Made by a program: the position numbers and the translations under genes | NCBI RefSeq assembly: GCF_905404315.1 | Contig: NC_066279.1 | Span: forward strand, 5,220,501 to 5,284,500 | From: Leptidea sinapis | Taxonomy: Eukaryota; Arthropoda; Insecta; Lepidoptera; Pieridae | Direction of reading: 5' to 3' | DNA: 64,000 bases | Notes under the pieces: model-generated | Databases searched by the model: none | The model's input: only the letters and a program-made list of their open reading frames with translations | What the model was told of the DNA's origin: nothing | In this document: piece after piece, positions 39,388 to 52,200 of the stretch | How positions within the stretch are numbered: position 1 is the first letter of the stretch | How the letters are laid out: each line of letters starts with the position of its first letter

Positions 39388-40062
39388 TTTATCTACACCC
39401 ATGCTTTAAATCCTCTATTAAAGATTCTGAAACAGTTAGCTTATTACCAACATTAAAACATTCAATGTTCTAATAACCATTACATCATCCAAAAAAGTGT
39501 TGTAATGTTGTACTGAATTTCATAACAACACTCCTATGTTATTTTTTATCCCTTCATGCGCAAAGAGTTTCAACATACAGCCACATTTTTATTGCTCGAT
39601 GCGTGGTATTTGTATGAATTTCAAAAAAAGAACATTTTCGTTTACGCGCGCTCCACACTCCCAGAACGTCGCGCGCCGTAAAAAAAAAGTAGGTTATTCG
39701 AATCCCCGCCATTTTTCTTCGATATTTTTATTGTTTTGTTTACAAAAAATGAGCGATTCATTTTAAACGCTGCAAAAGAACGTTATATTCGAGTGAATTC
39801 TAATTATTGCACTATACAAAATGTAAATTACTACTAAAATAAATAATTGTTTCATTAATACTTAGTTTATTTGTATATAATCAGTAATCAATGATATTAG
39901 GTTACTACTAGGACTGGTGTTTTAATGTTAGCAGTAAACTAACTGTTCCAGAATCTTTTAGAGGATTGATATTCTGGGTGTAGATAAAGTCTTGTATGCA
40001 ACTGTTAATAATTAGGTATTAAAACACTCATGTGATACTATTATCACAGTCGGCTTCGCATT
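39388..40062 (-). mobile_element. TIR element plus foldback arm, copy 2 (inverted relative to copy 1)
   Basis: The 601-bp block 39388-39988 has 14-bp ends TTTATCTACACCCA and TGGGTGTAGATAAA. A foldback arm (from about 39998, TGCAACTGTT to GGCTTCGCA) follows. The whole matches the complement of 20731-21377. The second foldback arm present in copy 1 is absent here, replaced by Helitron sequence. Confidence 0.78.
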
Positions 40063-40079
40063 TTTTTTATTTCGATTTG

Positions 40080-40308
40080 GGACCCATAATTATTCTTATT
40101 TTCAATATTTGTTTCGTATAAACATATTTTCTGTGAAAGAATTTAGTGACGCACGGTTTGACAGTTCCGCTGTGAAATAATTTCATTAGAACAACAGGGA
40201 GCATTTTTTACGAAATAATTCTTGATGTTTTGAAATATTATTGGCAAATTCCTATAAAACAGTATTATTTTTTATTATCTACAGAACAACGTCTGTCGGG
40301 TCAGCTAG
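40080..40308 (+). mobile_element. Helitron-like 3' part
   Basis: From CGCACGGTTTGACAGTTC onward it parallels the 3' half of the Helitron at 35478-35851 and ends GTCTGTCGGGTCAGCTAG before T. The 5' half is missing. Confidence 0.75.
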
Positions 40309-40708
40309 TAATATATAATATATAATGATTTGTACTGTTCATAATCAGCTTCGCGTACCTTTGCACGTGTGTCATTGTGTTATTAATTTGTGTATAAAAA
40401 ACCTTAATAAAATTGTGAAACTAGGCAAACAATTGGAAATATTTGTTACGAATTGTTATTGTGAATTATGAGGGTGTAAAAACGCGCTTATCCCTATTAC
40501 GCGGAACCACTCTACCGCGTTATAGAGACATATAGGTATAATATATAGATTACCTGTACATTTATACTGTGAACGAAGAATGACTCTGGGCTCATAGTGG
40601 GTAACTACTACAGTTACTATTGGCAAAACCATAGGCAAAGTTGCCAATTCCTGAGGCAAGGAACTTCTTAGAGGTAACGGACTGTAAAACGTATATTTAT
40701 TTTCTTTT

Positions 40709-41012
40709 TAAAGTGAAACTTTTATTACACCGTCTCAAACTTTTTCATCTGTGTGTTGCATGTCGCGTGACGGTCGGGCGGCGCCTAAAGTTCGCAGCAG
40801 CTGACCGTGTAGTGTATATTGACTATTATTACTATATTATATATAGACTATTACTCATTTGTGCCAGTGCTCCACGCTATTTTGTTTGTTTTTATTATTT
40901 CCCATTATCATTCCAGTTTTCCAAGTATAAAATTAAGATTGTTAATAACAATAATATTCCAAAAATTTTTAGTTAAATGTCTATATTGTGAAATAAAGTT
41001 TCACTTTTACCG
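40709..41012. mobile_element. Possible small TIR element
   Basis: AAAGTGAAACTTTTATT near the left end and AATAAAGTTTCACTTT near the right are near-perfect complements about 300 bases apart. The interior has no coding resemblance. It could be a MITE, but only one copy is visible in the window. Confidence 0.45.
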
Positions 41013-41972
41013 TGGTTTCATAAAACCACACAATCCTTTTTTTTCTTAGTTGTATTATTTGTCAACTGCGGAAAATGTTCCGTTCTGTTCTTTTGCCTCA
41101 GTCTTTGGTCTAAGATGATATCAATTGAATTACTAGGGGACTACGAAATAATATGAACAGGTGTAACATTTCATTTTTTAATATTGTTTTGAATTCTAAT
41201 TAAGATTACATTAGAATTATTTATTAATATTACATCAAGACTAGAGTAGATTCCGGTGGACTTAAGCTAAACTATAACTAAGAGTATGTACAGAATAATA
41301 GGCGTGATGACAGACTTTTGATTACTTTTATATAAAGACGTCCACTATTTTCAATATCATCTTTGTATTCAACATTAAAATAAGCTGTAACGCAAATTAA
41401 TACAACAATATAAAGAAAAACAATACAATCACTTCAATTTCCGTGATTAGAGCTTGATTTTAAAAATCGAAAGCTTCTCTTAAATACTTTTAATTTCAAT
41501 CTATTGGTTCTATTAATTTTATAAAAATTAAACAGTCTATTTAAAATAAAAAAGAACTTCAAGGTATTAAACAAAAAATGCAATTAAATTGAGAAAATGT
41601 GCAAGGTCTGTTGAACATACATTTGGGCCGAAACTGCTATGGAAATAGATTATTACATTATTATGGTACTTTGACATGGAACTTCGATTATACAGAAACC
41701 ATAGCTTATGCGCGGCACTTTTGCTACTAAACGTAGTAACGATTTAGTGTTAGCAGAAGCTACTACAATAATTACTATTACGAGTGGAAGGCTAATTTGA
41801 TCATAGAATGCCGGCTAGGGTATTAGCTGGGGCTGGCTAGGATTGGGCAATTTTGGGTCCAATCAAGACATTGCATCGGTATCGCATTGTAAAGGGCAGT
41901 CCATCACTAACAATCAGGTGAACGCCTTATTCGTATCGTCACTTATTCTCATAAAAAATACTTAATGTTAGG

Positions 41973-44900
41973 CTACATTGGAAGCGATGATCGTATTCCA
42001 CTTGGTCCCGCTGTGTTTGTCGTTGTTGTCGTTCCAGTGCCTAGGAAGGTTCGTAAAAAGTCCAACGGGAACGGAAATATAATTGTGGAGTTTTTCTCTG
42101 CTGATATGGTGTTCAGAGACTGAAGATACCGCAACTGTAACAAAAAAATCATTATGTATATTATATTTAATCAAAATAGTGAAATAAAAAGGTGGAACTT
42201 TCATAAAATTTAGCCAGTGAAACCCCAATTTTGATACCTATCTGCGCTTTCAATAATATCACGCGCTAAATATTCGTGTCAATGTACTTACCATTGGATC
42301 ATAATGTTGTACTAAATGTAGTGTTTAAATTCTCTTTGACATGGCAAGACGTGCTGTTGCCTAAATACGGAACTGTCACGTCATTTACTATAAAGAAAAT
42401 GTTAAAAGCTAGAGTGCCAGCAAAAACAATTTAAGCGTTGAGTTTAGATTATGACGTAATTCAACCAATGACGCCCTATTAAATATAATAATCTGCTGTT
42501 GTAAATTGTCAATTAATTAAATATGAAGAATTCCACACAATTGGGGTATTTAGTCTGAATTCAAATATTTCATATAATTTCAACTATTTGGGATTTGAAT
42601 GATAAAAAAATTTGAATATATGAAAGTATTAAAATATTTTTTTACCTGGAGAGCCATTGGATTGTCAATCATAACAAGCGAAGCTTCACGCAATGCCTTC
42701 GAAGCCTTGATCTCACCCTCAGCCGCTATTATTTTAGCTCTAGCTTCACGATCTGCTTCGGCTTCTGCTGCCATAGCACGTTGCAGTTGAACTGGTAATC
42801 GAACATCTTTGCTGAAATATGTATTAGAGGTATTTATGTGATATTGTAATTGATGTTCTTGTCGTATGGCGGCTTTACATGGATCTTCAACAAAAAAATT
42901 CATCGTATGTGTGTCTCGATACGGGAGGGGAGCTTCATTGACATCCAGTTCAAAGACAAACAGTATCATTTGGCATGTAAAGGAAATAATTACATCTAAG
43001 GGTATCAGGTAAATTTAGGGGTAAGTATTTTCTCCCATAGGTTTAATTTATTTTGTGATATCTTAACCTTAGTTTGCACGAATAACAAATTTTCCTCATT
43101 GAAGTAGGCGTTACTTTGAGGAAATCAATAATTATACAAATGATTTAAGTTTTCTTTAGTGTTAATTCTGCAAGTATTTGTTTTTAAGCAATTAGACACG
43201 TGTTTCGCATCTACACGAAGCATCCTCAGGACGTGTTGTCTCGCCAAAATCTGGCACGAGACTGTATCAAATGAGCCGGAAGCCGCTCTTTTATACCCTC
43301 GTCCCATGAAATGACGCGCTCTGATTGGTCGGCTGTTGTGACGTATTACCCCCGGTAGAGATACGTAACAAAGGTGATGGGACTAAATTTGTTTGTTCAT
43401 TCAACAATGTAAACATGTTATTTTTGTGTTTTATTATAATAAAACAGGATATGTGGGTCTCTCACCTCGTAATTACACTCAAAATTCCTCAGTTTTTCTA
43501 GTTCAATGTGGCTGATTATATATTGATTAGATATTCAGAAGCTGTGCTTACATATTCCATAATTTGGAATTGCAATTTCTGGGATTCTTCCAAGTAAGAA
43601 GAGAGCATGCTTTGTGGTGATCACTTAACATCAGACGACCACGAGAATAATCCAAATTATTATGAACTTCTGTACTGAAGCTATTCTATATATTAGTTAG
43701 TAGGATGTGGAGGGTTGTTATATATTATATTACTTATTTAATATTATTTTAACGACTTTTTCTGTCGTTTAATTGATGGATTTAATGCTAACACAACGCA
43801 AGCAATGTTAGTTTGTCGTTAAATGTCTTACATTTCTACTCTCTCGACTTCAACACCCCAGGGGTCAGTGGCTTCATCTAAATTGGCTTGCATCATATGA
43901 CTTATAGCTTCACGGTCAGATAGTAATTGTGCCAGGTCTCTCATTCCCAGCACATTTCGCAGAGTTGTAGCGGCCAAAAGACGAGTTGACGCACTGTAAA
44001 TATCATGAAATGGATAATTGATGAAATACATAAAATATAGTTAATCTTTTTTGGAAGAGTCACGCTTTGGTTGACCATCGAATACTTATAATGAATTTTA
44101 TTATTTGTTATTATATTTAATGAATGAATGAATGATTTCTTATTCAACAAAATGCAGGTTCAATAGGTCGAAAATTATTTTTGATGAGCCTTATACATTT
44201 TACCAGTGTCAGTTACACTTGTGTTTGAATATTACATTAAATTTAATTAAATAAAGAAACAGTATCAAGATAGGATTAAAAACTTAAGTTGTATAAACTA
44301 TTTATTTATATTGTTACACATAAAGAAGGAAGGGGCGCTCATTTAAGAGAAAGGAAGACGACATGCAGGGAAACATTAGCAGAGAGAAGCCAGGGATAGA
44401 CACCAATGGAGAAACTTGTAGGAGACAGGTTCCTATTTATATAGTTACCATATTTCTTAACACTAAACCAATTAAAATCTAGTGAGGAAATATAAAGAAG
44501 ACCTACAGCAGCGATGACTTAAAAAGTTTGAGCATAAGTGACATAAGGGAAAATAGCTTTGATGGAGTAGTTGTGCGAGCCAGGCTTTCGAGCATCAACT
44601 TGCGATTTCCGTCCTCGCTAGAAACATTACGTATTCCATTACGTACGTCATGCTCAATTAAATGTCACTGCTTGTGGCAGCGACATAAGACGGGTCATCT
44701 CTTTCCCTTAAATATGGTTGAAGCGATGGCTGGCTCATGCGTCATGCTCGTCAACGGGCGCTGCTTGTGGTGAAAGGATGATCCTGTTGTTCGGAGGCTC
44801 AGCTTCATATTCTTAAATGTTAGATAATGATTTGTGACACGATAAAAATGTAAATAATTATTTAAAAGAGTGGCAATGAGTTTCTTGCTACTTCTTCTCA

Positions 44901-46192
44901 TTAGCTCAACCCTTTACGAAGTAGTAGTAGATCCAATGAGAAAAATTTTTTTTGGCGTTCATAATTGTCATTGCCGTGATATACATGAGTAATGTGATTT
45001 GGATTTATTTAATATGCTTCCACGTCTGGGTGTTTGGGATGGTATAAAAGTATATTCCGGGTGGGAGGAATGATTAAAAGTTGAAAGAAAATTGATTCCA
45101 TTAAAATTCGTTTTGATGTCATTCATAAGTAGGTTCGGACGAATTTGCGGATCAATGTCATTATAAACGTAAAAGACCGCATAGTGCGGATCTTTAAATC
45201 TCCTCAATATTGTAAACCTGTACACAAAATTTCATACAAAAGTAACCTACACTTAAAGCTGTCAGTTGTGTTAATACAAAAATTATGAATGATAATATCT
45301 GGAACAAATATTTTTTTTATGAAAAAAGGGACTAGACGAGCATGACGTTTAGCTGATGGAAATTGATACGCCCTGCCCATTACAATATGGTGCCGCTCAG
45401 GATTCTTGAAAAAAACCCAAAAATTCTGAGCGGCACAACAATTGCGCTCGTCACCTTGAGACATAACATGGTAAGTCTCATTTGCCCAGTAATTTCACTA
45501 GCTACGACGCCCTTCAGACTGAAACACAGTAATGTTTACACATTACTGCTTCACGGCAGAAATAGGCGCCGTTGTGGTACCCATTACTAAGCCGGCATCC
45601 TGTGCAAAGGAGTGGTATAGTAAATATTCATAATTACAACACAACAGTGATTAAAAATGACAATTAATGACCGAAAATAAGAAACTAAAGATTTTATTTT
45701 AATTTGTGGTTACATCTCTATTACCGCTTTTCAGATCCTTAAATTAAGTGGAAGTCTGCAAGTAAAATTAAACCTTGAGAGTGGGGTTGATCACCTACTA
45801 TCGAATCACTGGATAGTACGTGATAGCCCTGGCTTTTATAGCTGGCCCCTCGAAGCCAACGTCCATTTTTTGCACTAATGAAAGTAAATACAAACCTGGG
45901 TAAAAATTCTCCAATCGAGCGAATGGCAAGAGAATATAATGAGTGCCTTAATAAAATACCAAACTTGGACATTGGTGCAGATGGGTTTACAATATTTATA
46001 AATAATTGTACTAAAATTTTTAAAAAGTTAATGCTGTTGTTTTGTATTGGACTTAATTTTAATTTTAACATAATATTTAGATAAACTGTAATTTTACTAA
46101 CATAATATTTAACTTTAAACAAGTTGTATAGTATGGTCGGGAAGGGAATACATAATGAAAGATGTGTAACCCTGTAAGTTATCTGTACACTT

Positions 46193-46247
<55 letters not shown>

Positions 46248-49200
46248 TGTTACATACAAAAATAATATATATATATATTATTTTTGTATGTAATTTATGT
46301 ATAAGTGTGCGATTGTTGGGTTTCCGAATAAATAAATAAATATACAATCTACTTGCCTGTAATCAGCAACCCTAACTACAGCATTAAGAGGCTCTTTAAT
46401 TCTGTAATAAACAACCGCATCCACTGCAACTGTGACTGAATCTCTGGTCAAAACCTGTAAAAAATAAATTATCAATTTATAGAGACGTCTTATCAATACA
46501 GGCTTTATTAAATTGCTGTACTCGTGCGAGTACAGATGGCGGTAAACAGTTAATTTTTTGCTCGAACAATATTTATATACTGACAATAAAATCATTAAAG
46601 TGCCGCGTCTGTATATTACACATTAATTGAAAAATTATCGGATTTGGTACGGCCGAACCATCGGACGTGGTCTTATATGGTATTATACCATATTCGATTG
46701 TAATGTCGTATTGTCCATACCGAGTACGACGCCGAAGATGGGGGTATATTACCAAAATCGAAAGCCGAAGTATCGGTCCGAAACGAAAGAACGACGAACA
46801 TCAAATTAAATCTTATTACGAAAGTACTTCGGATCCGATTCCGAATAGTGCGGACGGTTTTCGTGTCGGAACCATAGACACAAGTGAATTTGGGAATAAG
46901 GTAAGCGAAAGAAAAAATGTCTAATCGCGAACTTCGTTGCGATCTTCAGATCCGAAACACTTTTGTAATCGGAAATAGTATGATCCGTCAACCGAAACTT
47001 CGTATTTCGATTTTCGTAATAGGGCTCCTGGATCGTCCGATGGACCTGCCGTTTAAATCGGACTTTGTGTTAAGTTTTATCACTTTGTCTGTTTATTTGT
47101 GTACGCTTATCTCAGAAACGGCTTTTGAATGCGGCTTGCAGTGATTTATTTTGGCAAGTTCATAGTGTTTGTTTCATTCCAATCATTTCACAAAAAAATA
47201 AGTTAATTGAAAGAATACGCCGAAAGTAGTATCACAGAATAAGGATGGATACTTACACATTATAAAATATTATAACTATTAACAGCTACTTACGCTATTT
47301 CATCTCTAATTTAAGATTTTGAATTAGGATGTTTTCTACCTATTCACTAACATATAGAATAGAATCTATATATGTCAAATTAATATGGTAAAAGATCCGT
47401 AAAAGACTCGTCAAAAATGTAATGGATAGAATACCGATACGGTTCATTTTTCTCCCGCAGATATCCGTGGATACAGATATCCGGAACATCACTAGCAAAT
47501 TCCAAGAACATCTTGAAACACCATTCCTCTAAAAACAATATATTGCAAATCCACCATTGAAGCAGACAAAATGTAAAAATAGAACATTTTGTTGATCTGC
47601 TGAACGTCTAAAGGGCATTAAACGTGAATACTGAATTATATCTGAATTTATTGTCGGCGGGCATCAATCAACTCCGTAAATGAGGTCACTTCGACCGCTG
47701 CTTGATGTCTGTTCGCGATTTCAATAATATTCGACATGTTCAAATAAACATTGTTCAACTAAAATTATGACGGATATTTTGATCAACTCTACTGGTAATT
47801 GGATGTATGTATGTGTTCTTGTTATGAATATTGTGTACTTTCATTATTTAGTTATTTGGTAAGACAGTTAAATATAAAAATAATAAGTTAGATAATATTA
47901 TTATCCATACATTATTGTATCTTTACATTATTTTTTTTTTCAAAACAACAACTATACGCGTTGTACATATGTAAGCGAGGGACCATCTAACAGACAGGCT
48001 AAAATTCTAGAAAAACCTTTTCGGCCTCGGTTGCAAAAGAACAATGTGAATAAATTGATTTTTTGAAGAAATGTTAATGATATTTCTTTATTTATTTAGG
48101 TACAATTTGTTAGTATACTTATGAAAGTTAATTTTGATGCCATCGGTTCAAGAGAATAACAGGAGGCCTTTTTCTGAGAAGATCCGTCAAGAAACTCAGC
48201 AAGTTCCATCCTCCCTTTACAGTTTTCACAGTATCCATACATTTTTATCGTCTTTCATTAAAATTTCCTTAATTAAAAATTTATGCAACGGAAGTTCCAT
48301 TATATTCAACTTAATGTAGAGATGGCGCTCTTAAGATAATAAAATATTATATATATGTACACACCCGAATGAATTATGTAAAATTAATTAATAATTATGC
48401 ACAGACACAAAGTGTTATTTCTACTATCTCTTTAAGAGCACCATTGAAGCATTCGTTACAATTGGACTGATATAAATAGCTGATGGTGTGTTCGATTTTC
48501 TAGACAATTGGTTTACATCGAACAATTGTTTGTGCATCATAAAAGTTTGATTGACGTTTTATGGCCGCGTAAATTTAACACGAAACAGCTGACGAGCATT
48601 TGGGTTAACTGGTTAAACGAACGCCATGTGGCGAGCTCATGTAAAACACTAGAACAACACTCATCTTTTATAACCATAACTGATAATTAAGTGAAGTCAA
48701 TAATTTTTTAAGTCCATAACTTTTTGCATGCTAATTTGAATTAGCCGAAAAGAAGACACTATAATAAATTTAACACATCTATTACGGACAGACCGTTGTC
48801 CTGTACACACGTCCTAAATTTGAAGGATAGGATTTCACTAACATACACATGGGCAGGAGAATTATATATGGACTGAATTGAGTCCCAACTGACTTAAGTC
48901 TAAACCATTCCCAAATTCACTGGAACACACAAAAAATCATCAAAATCGTTCCACCCATTTAGGAGGTAGTTCAATTGTGAATCTAAACCGTCCTCGAATC
49001 CACTTGAACACACAGAGAAAAATTCATTCAAATCGTTCCAGCCGTACGGGAGGAGTACAACAAGTTCAACACATGTGCAGAAGAATTATATATACGAATA
49101 TAAAGATACTGTATTTGACACAATAAATAAAATTCATTTCATTTCATTTAGATTGTATGCTATATCAGCTAAAAGAAAGTGCGCATAATCGTCAAAATTA

Positions 49201-52200
49201 AGTAATGTAAGTGCCATAATACATGTTTTCTGTTTTCTGTTTGCTATTTATTATCTATTTAATATATGTATATATATCGGTACCTCAGTACCAAAGTGTA
49301 ACAATTTAGAAATAAATCCAATGCATTCACTTATTGACTTGTTTCTCTGTGGTAATAGTGGGTTATCGTTTATGGAACAATTTCTGAATCTGAAACTTAC
49401 TGAATTTCAGACTTGTCATGAAACTGGGGTATATATCATCACCATAAGCCGGACGACGTCCACTGCTGGATTAAGGCCTCCCCCAAAGATTTCCACGACG
49501 GTCGGCTCTGCGCTGCGTCATACAACAACGTATTCCGGCAATCTTGACCAGATCTTTGGTCCATCTTGTGGGTGGCCTACCAACACTGCGTCTTCCAGTA
49601 CGTGGTCGCAATTCGAGGATTTTACTTCCCCAATGGCCATCTGTCCGTCGAACTATGTGCCCTGCCCACAGCCACTTCAGTTTTGCAATCATTTGTTCTA
49701 TGTTGGTAACTTTGGTTCTCCTACGGATCTCCTCATTTCGGATTCGATTTCACAGGGAAACTCCGAGCATAGCCCTCTCCATTGCCCTCTGAGCGACCAT
49801 GAGCTTTAAATATATTATACATATATTTTCACCTACTTAAGTGGAAATATATGTATATATGAGTACATACTCATCACGATATCTACGGAACCGTTTGGCC
49901 GAGAGAATTTAAATTTGGTAGCTTTCGCCGAGTAGAGATCAGCCGAGAGCGAGCTAAACGAAATTACCCGCAAGGGGTTGAGGATGCGTAAATACATAAT
50001 ATAATACAATTTTGTTTTATTTATTATTTCATTTATTTGTGTAGTTTTTTAAGAAGAGTTTTTTTATTATGAACAGCACAACGTCCGTCAGGTCAGCTAG
50101 TAATAGCTATTATCAATAAATTGAGTGAAAACATAAGGACTTTACGACATACAACAAACTCTGCATAGGTATTTAAAATTATTTTCTACTGTTTAAGTCG
50201 TATTTTTAATGTATTTTTTAGTCTTAAAACAGCATTAAAAGAACGTATAGTAAAATAACTCTATTTGTATATGTCGAGATTTTTATCTATCCTGGTAATC
50301 CTGACGCAAGGCCAAAGTAATGATTATTATCAGTGTTTTACCACCAAAATTAAGCTTTGTGACTCCTTGACACATCCCACCATATTATGAGTGACGTTCC
50401 ACTTGTAAAGCTATTGTATACCAATGAGCGTACACTTTGTCACTATACTCGCTGTAATGGTCTTAAATTGTAAAACTTTTTCATCACACAGTGAGAATAA
50501 TTCTGCAGCAGTGGTACAGCAAGAATTTTGAATGAGCCACTAGGGATTGATTTAGGGTGTGTGGATGTTCTCGGTATATCGACAATAAGAATCAACCTTC
50601 AGATTTTCTTTGAAGAGTCCCAGGGGAAATCTTTATTTGTAGCAATGAAATACTTTGTTTCCTTATAAGATTTTGGCGAATTCTGGCTTTAACAGTATAA
50701 ACAAGTCTTAATCTTTTATTGCCATCGACAGAGTATAATATGTTGGTATATCTATCCATAGTAAGATCTACAAACATACGACTGATAACTTGACTTAGCT
50801 TTTAAACTATCTTGAAGATACTGGCGGCTCCATATCCACATATACCTTGAAGTAAAATATTTGAAATGGCGAAGTTTGTAACGTAAAAAACGCGTTTAAA
50901 ATTATAAAATGTTTTTTGAGTTTTTAAATCGTATTAATATTTATGGTTACACTAGTAATCTTACCTCTTGTGGTGGTACGTCAAAGGAAACAGTTCGCAG
51001 GTCAACTTTCCGATATGTGTCAATGCACGGTAATACAAAGAATAATCCCGGACCTCTAGCTCCACCTTTCCGAACTCTGCCTAAACGAAATATGACAGCT
51101 CTCTCAAATTCTTGCACCACCTTAAAAATACCACATCGTTTGAAATTAATTGGTTATCCTTAGTATACGATCGATTGGCTTTAACAGCATGATCCCAGAA
51201 AATGTACAAAACAAATATCAATGGTAACAACCAAATAAAAAAAAAATTGTGTGAGAAAGGTTATTATAACATAAATTATATTCTTAATTATATCACAGCA
51301 CAATGGAGCCTCAGGCTATTTAATTATTGTACGTATATTGCACGATATACTACATAAGAAAAAAAACCCGTTGAGTTTCTTGCGCCCGTTCTTCTCAGGT
51401 CTGAGGCATACTATTTCGAATAGGTGGTAGTGTTTGATGTTCAATAAGAGATTTTAAATTCTATTTTGAATAACATTAATTGAATTTGAATTTAATCTTA
51501 TACATTTGGCGAACTATTAAGCCATTGAAATAGAGTCAGATTTATAACATTCTAAATCACAATAATACGAACATTTATTAATATATCTCAAGCTATTCAA
51601 ATATCAAAGCTATATTTATTAACTAGTCTTATAAATACTGCAGCTCTGTTCATATATTTTAATTCAATCAATGTCATTGAAATGGGTACAAATACACCAC
51701 TAGTTTTGAATCGACAAAGAAAATCGCGATATGTGGAATAATAGTTCAGAGATCGCAAATATACAGTCAGGTCTTTCGTACTAATATATCACAATTATTA
51801 TTATTATACAGAAACTCTTTGAAAGTTCTGCCTAATTTTATGGATATAGTTTTTATTGTGAGAGTTATAAATGTAGGAGTTCTACCGGTGGTGGGGCCAT
51901 GAACTAGCGAGTTATAAATATTAGAATTATTATATGATTGAACTTAATTTGTCAATGATTCAATATTTTTTTAAATAGTTTTTTATTTTTTACTCATATA
52001 TAGGTAAAAAATGGTAACTAATAAACTAGTAACCATTCGTATTTTTTTAAACACAGGTTAATTATAAAAACAAACAATTGAAAAGCAATTAAGGCGTTGG
52101 CAGAGGATACGAACCTCAATATGTTACAATTCTGATATACTTTTTCACTTCTTCTTCTCTTCCACTTTCATTCAATCTCTCATACATGTATTTTATTTAT

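Noticed and set aside
40641..40976. 111-codon plus-strand frame
   Set aside because: It is Tyr/Leu/Ile-rich AT-driven sequence inside a possible TIR element, with no recognisable domain.
43125..43307. 60-codon minus-strand frame (Cys/Lys-rich) near 43.2 kb
   Set aside because: The neighbourhood is GC-richer than its surroundings and may be a retroelement terminal repeat, but I cannot identify the family or its ends.
45739..46347. 202-codon minus-strand frame with an Ile-Tyr run
   Set aside because: It is carried by the (AT)n tract and palindrome inside a stomatin-3 intron; low complexity.
46351..46357. GT donor (GTAGAT) for the stomatin-3 exon ending at 46357
   Set aside because: It adds four bases and shifts the following conserved STRLLAATTLRN segment out of frame; the GC donor fits exactly.
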